The notes under the pieces are model-generated. The model ran no database searches and had not been told where the DNA came from. It saw nothing but the letters and a program-made list of their open reading frames with translations. From positions 23,428,501 through 23,492,500 of the forward strand of contig NC_090779.1 in the NCBI RefSeq assembly GCF_040054535.1: a stretch of 64,000 nucleotides of DNA. The letters run 5' to 3'. Shown here in pieces: positions 12,054-22,740 of this stretch (the first letter of the stretch is position 1; each line of letters opens with the position of its first letter). The DNA is from Antennarius striatus. Lineage: Eukaryota; Chordata; Actinopteri; Lophiiformes; Antennariidae. Both the position numbers and the translations under genes were made by a program.

Positions 12054-14236
12054 ACCGTCTCTCCCTCCTCCTCAAACCTGTTAGGTGAGGCGCCTCACGT
12101 GGGGTCTGACTTCTCCCTTTTTCTCAACAAGCACACGCAGGAAATACCTGCCCCCCCTAGGGGCGGGCCACAGGAGGGCGAGCTGGGACCCACACAGGTC
12201 TCGCCCTACATACATCTTCACGCCTGTTAAAGCAACTTTTGGCTTCCTGAGCTAAAACATAATGTAACGCCCCCCCTTCAATGCCAGTCGCCTCTGCACC
12301 AACAGAAATCTACTTCCTGCATCTTCCACTTCCTCTGCCTTGATTTAAACGCCATCCTGGGTAAAAGAAAACGCTCAAATGTTTCCCTCCAGGTTTGATT
12401 TGAGGCGTCTTATTGCGTTTTTGAACTGGGATGCCCCCCCCCCCCGGCGGAGCACTGAAAGGAGTGTTGAAACTCCTTATCTCAGGCCCACTCCCACCGG
12501 TAATCAGCTCCGCACAAAGAAAAGCAAAGTGGAGGAAATTCCTGGATGTGTGTCTTTAAACACACCAGTTTAATCGGCTGATTCCTGATTCGCCCCCCCC
12601 CCCTCAGGGGTTAAACAGAAACCACGATCCGAGCCACGCCCTGCCCCCTTTCAAACCAACCGCCAACCTCAAACACGCTTCGTTCACACGTGTTTCGGTT
12701 CATCCGACGGCGAGCGGCCCGTCATCAGTTTGTCATCAAAACATTTGGGCGCGCCGCCCGGCTGCTGTGATATCACACGTCTCCAAATCGGATAATTGGC
12801 AAACTAGTTTTTGTTTCAGCTGATGTCATTTCCAGTTAAGAAAGTAAACCAACCTGAAAATCCGATATAACAAAGGTTTAATTTAACCCTGACTACAACC
12901 GGGTTTGCATATCCAGAAACCGACTTGTGATCCCTGCAGGGCGCTGCCCTGCTTGAATAAAGAAAATATATCCACTGCCTCCAGTTCATTTAATTTTTTT
13001 TAATTTAACCTTTATTTAACCGGGGAGACTTGGCCAAAACAGACAGACGGTGAACATAAAAAAAACCTGGGTGTCAGCAAGGAAAACTCTGAAGTATATT
13101 AGTTTTAGCAGCTACGAACAAAACACAGCTTTACACGCAAAACCAAGACGAAACTGTGTTTTAAGCTTCCTGTGTGGACAGGTTGATGAGTCATGGTAAA
13201 TGTATGTTCAACAGCAGAAGGTAAAGTCACTTTTCCAGATAAGCGTTTACATCCTGCACATGTTGCGCCATAAATGGAACCAGTTTGGACTTCTAGAAGC
13301 TCTAGTGCCCGTCAGACATGAGCAGAACATCGTCCAACTGCCCCTGAGGGTAAAACTCATTCTGCATGAACTTGCAGATTCACAACTGAAATACTGAAAT
13401 ATTTGTGGGAAACCAGAGCAGATTCCCTTCAGAAAATGTGTTTGCTTCTCCGAATTAACAAGATCGAGTTCTGAATTCTACTTGGGGAGGAAGAATTCTG
13501 CTCTTTTTTCCCTGATTATTCAATATCTGCAAAACAACAAGTGAAGCTCTCTTTTACTCCACCGCTGGATTTCACGGGAGCGAACACATCCCCCCGCTGT
13601 TCAGCTCGGGAATATAACTGGAATTGTGAGTCATCAAATTTGTGCGGCATCTCGGGACTTTAGTCAGATGGAAATCTAATTCTGAGCTGCTGGATAACGC
13701 ATTTCTATTGACCCACATGAGGTGAGAGATCACCTACACCTGAAATCCTAAAGCAACGACCCTGAACAGGTCGGCTTGTCGCAGGATTCTGACCCCCAGA
13801 ATAAAAACCATGAGAAAACCAGATTAGATCCTGAAATCCTCAACAGTAATCTTCTTGTTAATCCACAAAACCCTCATCAGTGCCACTCCTCCACTGATTT
13901 GCAACAAGTTCCCAGTGACCACCAGAGGTCACTTGGCCCTCTGTTTCAGGTCACCTTGAGACCTGTAGAGACCCATTCCCCCCCTCCATCCTGCAGGAAA
14001 CGGTCAGTAAAGACTCGACATTACCAGAAGAAGGTGTTGGTCCCGTCATCGTAGACTTCACTCTCCGTGTTCCTCCGGTGGAGGCTCTCCCTGGAGCTCT
14101 GCTTCATCACGCCGGCTTTGACGTGCGCGCTCGGGCTCTGCCAGCCCGGCTCCACCGGGCCGTTGTGGACGTGCTCGCCGCTCGTGGCGCACTTGATCGC
14201 GGCCACGGTGCTTCGCTTGGACTCGGACCTCGTCAT
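7427..14236 (-). CDS. ptdss2: Phosphatidylserine synthase 2 (12 coding exons, 495 aa)
   Basis: The product exchanges serine for the head group of phosphatidylethanolamine to make phosphatidylserine, in the ER and mitochondria-associated membranes. Exons, 5' to 3': 14025-14236, 11097-11198, 10367-10449, 9557-9624, 9281-9415, 9099-9149, 8903-9016, 8396-8514, 8170-8284, 7933-8078, 7665-7850, 7427-7583. All have GT/AG borders, phases match, and the sum is 1488 bases. Signatures include [62 protein letters not shown] and DITLRYKET, which mark PTDSS2 rather than PTDSS1. The GPFTRPHP arginine (residue 129) should match the residue tied to product inhibition in mammalian enzymes (from memory). Human PTDSS2 is 487 aa. 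ATG 14236 is the first in-frame ATG, with A at -3. Many hydrophobic helices are evident. Introns 4-11 are mostly 81-141 bp; intron 1 is 2.8 kb. The N-terminal tail and the last 40 residues are poorly conserved. Confidence 0.97.
9520..9546. repeat. (CAT)n microsatellite in a ptdss2 intron
   Basis: Nine trinucleotide units end about 10 bases from the donor of exon 4 (9557), in the intron downstream of that exon. Confidence 0.9.
10848..10877. repeat. (GT)n microsatellite
   Basis: Dinucleotide run in ptdss2 intron 2. Confidence 0.95.
11486..11516. repeat. (AAAC)n microsatellite
   Basis: About seven tetranucleotide units in ptdss2 intron 1. Confidence 0.9.
11639..11691. repeat. (AC)n microsatellite with GC interruptions
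   Basis: Dinucleotide run in ptdss2 intron 1, broken by two G substitutions. Confidence 0.95.
12013..12052. repeat. (GT)n microsatellite
   Basis: Uninterrupted run of about 20 units in ptdss2 intron 1. The rest of this 2.8-kb intron (11199-14024) shows poly-C runs, one old interspersed-repeat fragment near 13000, and otherwise nothing I can name. Confidence 0.95.
12990..13055 (+). mobile_element. Degenerate interspersed repeat ('cctttatttaaccggg' type)
   Basis: The sequence 'tttaacctttatttaaccgg' followed by 'ggagacttggccaa' resembles a repeat seen many times in fish genomes, whose copies read like 'cctttatttaaccaggaaagtcccattgag'. I recognise the motif but cannot assign a family with certainty. 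Confidence 0.4.
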
Positions 14237-15080
14237 GGTTCCCCACCGATCATCCAAGCCGCGGTGCTTTTAGCTGCAGTCGGTCGATCCCTGAGCTGCT
14301 GCTCCGGTGCGCTGTCAGCCGCGTCAGCCCCACCCAAGTGACCGTCAGCATCCTGGAGGCGGCCGGGGGGTGGAGGGAGATGGGGGGGGGGGAACGACAA
14401 AACCTGAAAATCACCTTCTGTAGGTGAAGAAAACCAACCCACACTAACATGCCTACAATGTGTAGGACCACGGCTTCCAACACTTCCAACACGCTTCATT
14501 AAAACGGTCTCTTCTGTCAGTCTTTAACAGATGCTCGTCATCACTTAGAAACATCTAAATAACCCCGGACAGCCCCGGCTAACGGGGTTAGCTATCACGT
14601 TTGACCTAGCTTAAAGAGACTAAGTTAACACAAAAATCGCGTTAACAATTAACTCCCGATCAGCCACCATAAAACCGGACAGTGTTGGGACTGTTTGTGA
14701 CAGACAGCCGCTGATAACTCAGAATAAAACCCCTTTCTGTGTAAGCTAGCACTAATTGTTAGTTGTATTTAACGGATTAACTTACTGACAGGAGTCCGGG
14801 ATGCGTTCAGCTCATGCTAGCGCTACATCCGTAGGAATGTTTTAATCCGTTTTGGTAGGAGGGACTCGAACTATTTTGTGGGAGTGGAATGAGTTGTCGT
14901 CCGTCTGGAGACCGGAGCTGAAGGAATAAGGAGGAAACCCGCTCCAGAACCACCGTTGTAGTCTCCCCTCCAGACACGCGTCACATGGGCGCGGAGTCCG
15001 CTCCACGTGAAGCTCGCAGCAGCAACACTTCCGCATCCGTTTGGTTCCCTTCAGAATAAAACACCACATGCCAACCAAAC
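14237..15080 (-). promoter_or_regulatory. ptdss2: ptdss2 5' region
   Basis: This stretch lies upstream of the ptdss2 start codon. It has moderate GC with several CpGs between about 14840 and 15070, including 'gcgcggagtccgctccacgtg' near 14990 and an ETS-like 'acttccg' at about 15028. No TATA box is evident. The promoter and 5' UTR of ptdss2 probably lie here; the exact start cannot be read. Confidence 0.35.
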
Positions 15081-16170
15081 AATACGGTGCCTTTATTTTG
15101 TACCAGAACTGTAATTAAGGAAATATAATTTAATATTTTATTATTTTTGATTTTATAACTGATCTGGCTGGTCAGTTTATTAGTTTATGTTGGCGTTTTG
15201 TAGAAATAAACACTTAATTCACCAAAATGCAGCGTTTAACAGGAATACACTTGTAAAACATGCCGGTAATAACCCTCTCCTTACAATATGTTATGTGTAT
15301 TTCGTCACTTCCGTCCAGCCTAAGTGTCGAACGTCATGAACCATGATAAATAAACAAAAACATTTACATAAATTTTATTTTAAAAAGCTAAAAAAAATAA
15401 AAAAATCAGGCACAATAATAGTTAACTGAATTTAATTCAGGGGTTTGATCAAAATGTCTAATTTTCCTGCAGGAAGAGCAAGAGGTCACCAATAATTTCA
15501 TGAATAAATATGAAATCAAAAATTGATTTAAAAAAAAAAAGCAAGCATTCATTTGTAATTTTATTGTTAGCCACAGAGGATCTTATCATCGGTGTTCAAC
15601 AACCACATGGACGGATGAACCCTGATGTGTGGGGCCACCGTGGCCCTCAATAAATCTGGATATGGTTGCAATCACTATGGGCAATTACAACATTTACTGC
15701 ATCATCAAGTTTGGATTGTCAGCGACTCATTCATGGACTAAGCTGATGTCAAAACCACCTTTATCACTCTTTCTGTTGTGTAACTCAAGTTAATGAACAC
15801 CGGTTGGAAGTTGAAGAGAAAAAAAAAGATTCAAATCTCATGACCTAGAAGCAGTAGGACAAGACATTTAAAAAAAGGAGCTGCCTCAAATATCAGAATC
15901 CTGTCATGGGGTTCATATTTAAAGAATTAGATAACAAACAAAGGCCTTAATGACTCAATGACGTTTGAACAACATAATCCCAATCTCCCAAAGCTCCTAT
16001 CCCAAATAGATTCAACAATATTTTCAATGTAATTTACAATTTTTTCAACATAAATTCTTAACTCTAATTTTAAAGACTAGTGAATGTCTAGATGAGATCA
16101 CCACAAAGTCATGACCTCTGTTTAACTATACACTCAGGACATGAACACACAAGGAGGTGATTTAATCAAG
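15081..16170. other. AT-rich region without recognised gene
   Basis: AT-rich sequence with short homopolymers and stops in all frames. I see no exon, RNA gene or named repeat. A promoter-like ETS motif ('cacttccg') occurs near 15305. Confidence 0.5.
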
Positions 16171-18484
16171 ACTACATTTTTATTCTGGCCTAACTGTTCA
16201 ATGTAACTGTAGTTTTGATACCTGTAAATCATGATGTTTGGATTTTAAAAACTTTTTTTTTTTTTGCAAAACAATAGTCTCTAATTAAATGTAGGGAATA
16301 AAAGATCAGAGTTTCTCTCGGTGATGCAATTAAACTATAAAATCATCCAAAATCAATAACACCAAAGTACAAAATGAGATCTTTTTCTCTTTACACAAGA
16401 CCTGAACTCGTGAAATCTGTTTACACAAGAGAGTTAACTTCGTTTTTGACATCGTTTCAAGGACTTTTCCTGATGCTACCCAATTTCTGACCTTTTGAGG
16501 TCCGTTGTGAAAAAGAAAAATGCTGCACAAAGACGAGTGTGTTCACCTGTGGGAGTGGGTGTGAAAGGACTGCGGTACTGACAGCCAAAGGCAACATTCC
16601 CTGTAGGATGGAGGAGGCACAATAACAGCCACTGAAGATCATAAACTGCCAGTACTGAGCTATTGTTTTTCTGAGAGTAAATCAATGGAGGGAGTCGCCC
16701 TGGGCTTTAAGATTCTGTAAAAACCAGGGTTACAATTTTTCAGTGCAGGTATATAAAACAATTACCCACGAAACACAAAGACGCTTGAGCAGCGGCTCCT
16801 TTGAAGAAGTTTAGGGCATCAAAATAAAGAGCTAAAGATATTGACGGTTGTTCGTATGCTTTAAATAACAGGTATTCCTAGTAATTACAGAGAAAAAAGG
16901 CAACAAAACTTCCAACTCTGTATAAAATACATTCAAATACTGTAAAGAACAGTGAGACAAATGCTCAGAGCAATAGAAACTCATCTTCAATGGAGCTACA
17001 CATGTAATCTGCAAGCAGTATTTATTTAAGCAAACAGTATTTTTAACTGCTGGGAGAGAAATTTGCAAGGGAGTTTGATAAGTACATGTCAGCCTTTCCA
17101 TCCTCCTAACAGCAGATCTCAAGCTTTAGAAAACAAATCATTAACCATGAGGTGATGTCATCCAGACAAAATGAAAGCTGATTTATTCAAGCTAAAGAGG
17201 GTACACAGAGGAGAATAAAAACAGCAGAAACACAGAGCATTAAGTGACTCAAATATTTAGATTGTAGTATATAATGTGTGAATATTGATGACGAGGTAGA
17301 CTGGCGGTGATCGTGATCGTGTTTATTATAAACACGGGATGGTTTTGTCCAGCAGAACAAATATTACACATATATGATGCATATGCAGTGTGTAGTGTTT
17401 TTTTTTTTATTGTTCATGCTGCAGTGTTTCAAGCTCACAATTCCATTGTGGGTCCATCACACATGTCAATAACAAATAAACAACAGCAATCAAAACCCTG
17501 GGCAATCAATTATTCTGTTCCTGTTGGGTCAATGCTGTTCAAAGCCGTGTTTCTCAAAGGCCTGATGAGCTGACGGAAGGTGGAGTGTGTCATTAAAGTG
17601 GGAACAGTGGGTATGTCGTCAAGGAAGTCACTCAGGATGGGTGTGTCCAAACCCCACCAGCTTCAGTCTGAAAAGCAGCCTGCGAAGGAAACAGGTTTAT
17701 AGGTGTCACATACACTTATTCAGTCAAGTAACTTTAATCTAAAGGCCCCTGCAGTGACGCCAGCAGCACTGCTGCGCCTTCAAAAGGATGAGGACTTATG
17801 GTGCATAGTCCAGATGGAGGTGGTGACACAGCAACACCCTTCAAAGTCCATTCCTTCACACACAAAAATAATAGCAGCATAAAAACAGAATTCAAGATAA
17901 GGAATTTATCAGTCGTTATGCAACCAAATATGAGCAATATGTGCAAAATGAGACGATTCACTTCAAAAAGACTCAGCATTGACAGTTCCTCTTTATTTAA
18001 CTTTACGGTATCATTGTGATTCTTTTATTGGATCTTTGGCAACACATTTACAGATTCTTGGACATCAAAACTGATTCTGGTCTTTAACTGGTATCAGGGC
18101 CATCTATCGTCTCAAGCGTTTCAACATACATTCAGCTCTTAGGGTATTTTTGTTCTTGTCAAAGAGCCAGTTGAGCCACTGGAGGTATGTGTGTTTGTTC
18201 AAAGACATTAAATAGATACTGCTTCATTTGTCAGAGAGAAACAGGTTGGTCGGCATCCCACCGGTTGACAGATGGCACCTGCTGCTCCAATGAGGCAAAA
18301 AATCCCCCGAGGCAAAGAAAAAACAAAAACCCTACAGACTTTGTGTTTGCAGTTTCACAACCTTCAGCTCATGATCTGTTGGAACGACAGAGATCCGTCT
18401 CCAACTTACTTCTCAGAGTAAGAGGGTCTGAAAACAGTCGGAAACAGTGATAAGAGTAAATAAATATGATAATTTCATTTTTAA

Positions 18485-18486
<2 letters not shown>

Positions 18487-18515
<29 letters not shown>

Positions 18516-18576
18516 TAAAAATAATAATAATAATAATTATTATTTTAATTATAATATTATTATTATTATTAACTAA
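18487..18576. repeat. (TAA)n / (ATT)n imperfect microsatellite
   Basis: A run of TAA units is followed by its inverse (ATT) units, making an AT-only tract that can fold on itself. Confidence 0.9.
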
Positions 18577-18989
18577 CTTAGTATTCAGCCTTTTTCATGT
18601 GTGAGCAGTTTAAAAAAATTTTTTTTTATAATATAGTACTGTAGTAGTAGTAGTATTATCTCCTGGTCATGTAGTGTTCAGCTTTTACCAGTAGGTGTCA
18701 GTGTAACACGTCAGGTCAACACCACAGAATAAGATCACGGTTCTATAGCAACCAACTTGCTGACGTGATGACGTCATGTAGTAATGCTTATGTACCGGTA
18801 GGGGGAGCCACACAACCGTACACTGAGATTTTTAATGCCGCTCCGCTGTTAAAATGATCATCAAGCAGGTTTGGTTTAACCATGAGTCAACTGATATCAT
18901 TACGAAAATTAATTTAATTTAAAAAAAATTCATGCGTGTATTATATCCCGCATTTCACAGATGACTTTAAATCCATTTAATGACTGACT

Positions 18990-19302
18990 ATGCGGGCACG
19001 TTGGTGCAGTGGCTACAGCTGTAGTCTACTGGGTTCTGGGTTCGATCCCTTTCGGTGCAGTTCGTATGTTTTCCCCGTGTCTGCGTGGGTTCTCTGTGGG
19101 ATTCTTTCCTCCAACCTCCAAAAACATGCAATTTAGGTGAAGTGGTCACTCCAGATTGAGTTTGAAGTGGTTGTCTGTCCATGCGGATGCGATCAGTACG
19201 GGTCACATCCCGCCTGTTGCTCGTAGCCCGTAGCCAACCGGGATGGGCTCCAGTAAGACCCATGACCCGCAAACGATACGTTTACGAAACGAATGGATGG
19301 AC
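18990..19302 (+). mobile_element. Degenerate teleost interspersed repeat, SINE-like
   Basis: The head 'gtggtgcagtggctacagc' and 'gggttctgggttcgatccc' resembles a tRNA-derived B box (GGTTCGATCCC). The body motifs 'ttttccccgtgtctgcgtgg', 'ccaaaaacatgcaatttagg', 'tgggctccagtaagaccc' and the tail 'gaatggatgga' match a very common fish repeat of about 300 bp. It is a mutated copy and has no coding capacity. The exact family name should come from a repeat library. Confidence 0.75.
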
Positions 19303-20467
19303 TGAGTCCGACTCTGCAGCTGCATGATGGTGCTTACTCAAATTTAAATAAGGCAACCAAAACCTCTACGTTGGCAATGTAGTTTGAAGACAAACAGAAA
19401 AACATTACAGAAATAATGAATAAAACATTAGAGAAATAATCTTTACGACTCGAAGCAGTAAACCGATGCTTGCAGTACCACACATCCGCCGCTAGAGGTC
19501 GCCGCGCGTCGCTTCTTCCCCGCAGAGGCGTTGTCTCACCTGACCGGATAACAGTCTGGAGGCTGCAGGAGCTCCGGTCGTCAGGCTGCTGGCGTTTGTC
19601 TGATAAGAGGCAAAATGAATGTACATTTTGAAGAAGGCTGCACAACAAACAGTGGATAAGATTCATTTTCCAGTCTATAATTAGTTTAGTTTGCACAGTG
19701 GTGCCCGCTTTATTGTGCCACGGTGATTTACAACCATACTGCACGGGAACACCTTTGTTTACCGACACTATTTCAACAGTCTTTAGATTTGTGCGTGAAA
19801 AGAGGTGTGGTAAATCAATCCTGGGCTGGATTACAGTAATCTCACAATATCAAAGGGACGCAGTCTGTGAAATGGATGATTTATCGGGCTTTCTATAATT
19901 TATTTTAAAGTTTTTTTTATGATTGAAATCCATTTTTATATGTTTCTTTATTTTATTTTGGGCTACTTTGTTCTCGTGCGTAAAAGTCACAGCAGCTCTT
20001 TGATTGGAGAACACCTGAGTGAGAGTACGATCCACAAAAATTAGTGTTTTTTTGTTGTTGTTGTGACGAGCGAGAAAAAGAATGGAGTGTGTTGAAGCAG
20101 GAGGGTGGATGTGTGTGGGTCAAACATCGGACAACGAATAAAACCACATAATTTGGCTTCTAAGTTTAATGTTTGCGCAACAGTACAGCAAGAATCGATG
20201 TGTTGTCGGTCCATTATTTGGGTGCGTAACGGCTGAGTGTGAAGAAAAAGAGATGAGACGCTCCGACAGGCTGACACCGGGAAAGTCCGCTCGGTGATTT
20301 CTGGGGGCAAATCCGAAAGAAAATCAAAACGCTGCGCTTTGCTCGGCGCACAGCCAAGTGGGCACCAGGGGCCGATGGGAAATCAGGGAGAGGAGGGGGG
20401 GTTGTGCTTGCTTTAGAGAGGTTTGAAGACAACCAATGAGATGGTCGGCAGAGGACTGGTTGGAGGT

Positions 20468-20474
20468 TATATAT
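20468..20474 (+). promoter_or_regulatory. cdkn1c: TATA box of cdkn1c
   Basis: TATATAT is preceded by 'gaggt' and lies 192 bases before the start codon. Transcription would start near 20498, giving a 5' UTR of about 160 bases with short CA and GT runs. A TATA-driven, highly regulated promoter fits a cell-cycle inhibitor gene. Confidence 0.6.
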
Positions 20475-20659
20475 GCACCACAGCTCCCCACCAAGGTACA
20501 TTTAAACACAATTGTGTGGAGGAAGAGACTGACAAACACACACACACACACATACACTCCCGTCAGGAACAACAACAACATCTGAAGCTCATCAGGGATC
20601 GATTGAAGACTTGGACTCTTGCTTTGTGTGTGTGTGTGTGTTTTTTTTTTCTTTTGGAG

Positions 20660-21475
20660 ATGTCGAACGTCCAGTTATCGAGCAGCGCGCTGGAGCGCCT
20701 GGCGGCCCGCCGGACCTTCCCTCTCCACCGACGCACCGGCGTCTGTCGCAACCTCTTCGGACCGGTGGACCACGACGAACTGAGCCGGGAGATGAAAGCC
20801 AAGCTGCGGGAGATTTCCGAGCGGGACCAGCAGAGATGGAACTTTAATTTCGAAGCCAACACCCCGCTTGTTGGGGATTACGAGTGGGAAGAGGTGTCCG
20901 TGGATACGACTCCGGTGTTTTACCAGGACTCTGTACAGAACGAGCGGAGCAGGACGCCCGTGGCTCCCGTCAGGCAGACGCCGTCCCCGGACTCCGTCCT
21001 CCTGGAGACCCCGCGTATGGATGTACTGGAGCGCCTGGCCTCACCCGAGAGCAGCGGAGCTCCGTCCCCGGTGGAAGTCAACCAGGAGAACCGTTCAGAC
21101 AAGCTCAACTCAGGGAAGCGGAAACACAGACAGGTCCCGTGTGTTAGACGCAAGAGGACGGACACTACTGACAACAACACACACATCACAGGTAAATAAA
21201 AGACGCTTTAACGCTCAGGTTGGAGTCTGGTGCGCACTCTGGCTCCGGGGCTGCGCCCTGGATCCAGTCGGCTCTCCTGTCATTTGACGTTTTTTCGTGC
21301 GTAATTTTAAATCCAAGCGACTTTCAAGTCATTTAATTCCACTTATGTCATCCCCACAGACTTCTTCGTGAAACGAAAAAGAGCTGCTGATAGGAAGCCT
21401 AACGAGATGAACGCTTGCCATCCCTCCAAGTCTCCAGTCCCCCTGGAACAAACCCCGCGGAAGAGGATCCGCTGA
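20660..21475 (+). CDS. cdkn1c: Cyclin-dependent kinase inhibitor 1C, p57/Kip2 type (2 coding exons, 215 aa)
   Basis: Exons 20660-21191 (ends CACAG|GTAAAT) and 21360-21475 join in phase 1. The N-terminal kinase-inhibitory domain spans about residues 10-92: the cyclin-binding motif CRNLFGP (29-35), then DHDELSREMKAKL, the RWNFNFE strand (59-65) and PVFYQ (85-89), which inserts into the CDK catalytic cleft. A basic stretch KRKHRQVPCVRRKR near the end of exon 1 is a likely nuclear signal. Exon 2 begins DFFVKRKR and ends EQTPRKRIR, almost the end of human CDKN1C (EQTPRKRLR); this separates it from CDKN1B and CDKN1A. Thr209 is the equivalent of the CDK phosphorylation and degron site. The long Pro-Ala repeats of mammalian p57 are absent, giving 215 against about 316 aa. 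ATG 20660 is the first ATG after the TATA box in frame. Teleosts often keep two copies (cdkn1ca, cdkn1cb); I cannot tell which this is. Confidence 0.95.
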
Positions 21476-21477
21476 AG

Positions 21478-21947
21478 GTGCGCGCATTTTTTTTTTTTTT
21501 TACTTTTTCTTATTTTAAACCCATAAATCGATGTTAATGTGACACATTCGTTTTGAGACACTTTATATGAAACGTGTGTTTATTATTAAGGTTACTTTTC
21601 AGCTGGTTTGGCTGCTTTATAACTGTTTATATCTGCCCTGTTTTTACTTCTTTTTTTACCGTAAATGATTACGTGAGCTAAAAAAAAAAAAAAACCTCAC
21701 AGGCAGCCTTATCGGGGAGGAGGGGGTGGGGATAGTGGGGTGGTGGTGGTGGTGGTGAAATCGCAGTAGTAGTGATAGTAGGAGCTGTAGTAACACCAGT
21801 GGTTGGGGGAGGGGAGTGTGCGTCATGATGTGGCGGGAAAAGACGTGGGTAAAGGGTGACGCCTGCTGCTGGCTTAGAAAGCTGAATCCTGTCTTGGGGG
21901 ATGAGCGCTCCTCTGAAAACTCACCGACTGTGTTTTCCTTCCCTCAG
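21478..21947 (+). other. cdkn1c: Probable 3' UTR intron of cdkn1c
   Basis: A donor AAG|GTGCGC sits two bases past the stop codon. An acceptor 'tttccttccctcag' ends at 21947. Mammalian CDKN1C also has an intron in the 3' UTR shortly after the stop, which supports this reading. The stop-to-junction distance is too short to trigger nonsense-mediated decay by the usual 50-base rule. Confidence 0.5.
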
Positions 21948-22740
21948 GTGTTTTTTTTTTTTTTTTTTTTTTGCACTATTTGCGTAATTCAAGGATCACC
22001 AGGAGGATTTTTTTCTTCTTCTTCTTCTTCTTCTCCCCGCAACTTGAACACCGGAGCGGAGAAACAAACAAGGAGGACGTGTTGTAGGGTGGGGTGGGGT
22101 GGGGTCGGACAAGACGCCCGACCGGGCCGGCTGCCCTCGGATAGGTGCGTCACGGAGGAGCGCAACCCCAGAAACGCCGGAGCAGACTCTCAGGACTGAA
22201 CGGTTTTGGAGGAAGAGGGGGGGGGGAAGTGGAAAGAGACAAAAATGACTTCTATCCAGTACAAATGTAGCATCCATTGTTGCTTTTGCATACAGCCACT
22301 CGACAGTGTTAAATGTTTTAACATCTGTGCAATCCTTAATTACTTAAAAGAATTGTCTACACTGGCCAAAAGTGTACAGCTTTATAGAGACAATAGCTTA
22401 TAAATGTTTATTCCTGTTCTGTTTGTTTCCGTAAATGTATATTTTAAGACTATTCTAACTTATAATTTATTTATGTTTCTTTATATTTTTAAAATGCCTT
22501 GTTGATTTAGCCAGAGGGCATATTTTTATTTTATTTTATTTTATTACTTCCATTTAAAAAAAAATTTTTTTTGTATTTGTGATGTTTTGCAATCATGTAG
22601 CTTCCTTCCCCATAGTAGCCCACACTTGAAAAGTAGTTTTTACGTGTTTCTGAGCCGTTTTTTGTATTTTCATACAAGTGCCCTAATTGTTCCTTTGCAT
22701 AAAAAAAAAAGATTAAATTAAAATATTCTTCACTTCAATT
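21948..22740 (+). other. cdkn1c: cdkn1c 3' UTR and polyadenylation signal
   Basis: The region starts with an oligo-T tract and a (TTC)n run (22013-22033), followed by a G-rich motif at 22087-22104. It then becomes AU-rich with several ATTTA-type elements between 22450 and 22560. The variant signal ATTAAA is at 22712-22717. Confidence 0.55.

Larger units (their letters stand above)
16171..19599 (-). other. Possible spliced minus-strand transcript (weak)
   Basis: A 60-base segment at 19540-19599 (minus) is bounded by a good acceptor (pyrimidine tract then CAG) and a good donor (CAG|GTGAGA). It has two open frames. A second acceptor ('tttccttcgcag') lies just above 17679, after which every frame stops within 60 bases or so. 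AT-rich sequence then runs to polyadenylation motifs for the minus strand at 17322-17327 and 16178-16183. This looks like a transcript with a long 3' end, coding or non-coding, running divergently from cdkn1c. No protein family is recognised. Splice consensus matches occur by chance, so support is low. Confidence 0.2.

Noticed and set aside
14237..14257. Upstream start for ptdss2 at 14257
   Set aside because: The codon there is TTG, and the ATG that overlaps it is out of frame. The first in-frame ATG is 14236, with a better start context.
20423..20659. In-frame extension of Cdkn1c upstream of 20660
   Set aside because: This extension would overlap and precede the TATA box and 5' UTR, contains a CA-run-encoded His-Thr tract, and has no counterpart in the Cdkn1c family, which starts with the equivalent of MSNVQLSS.
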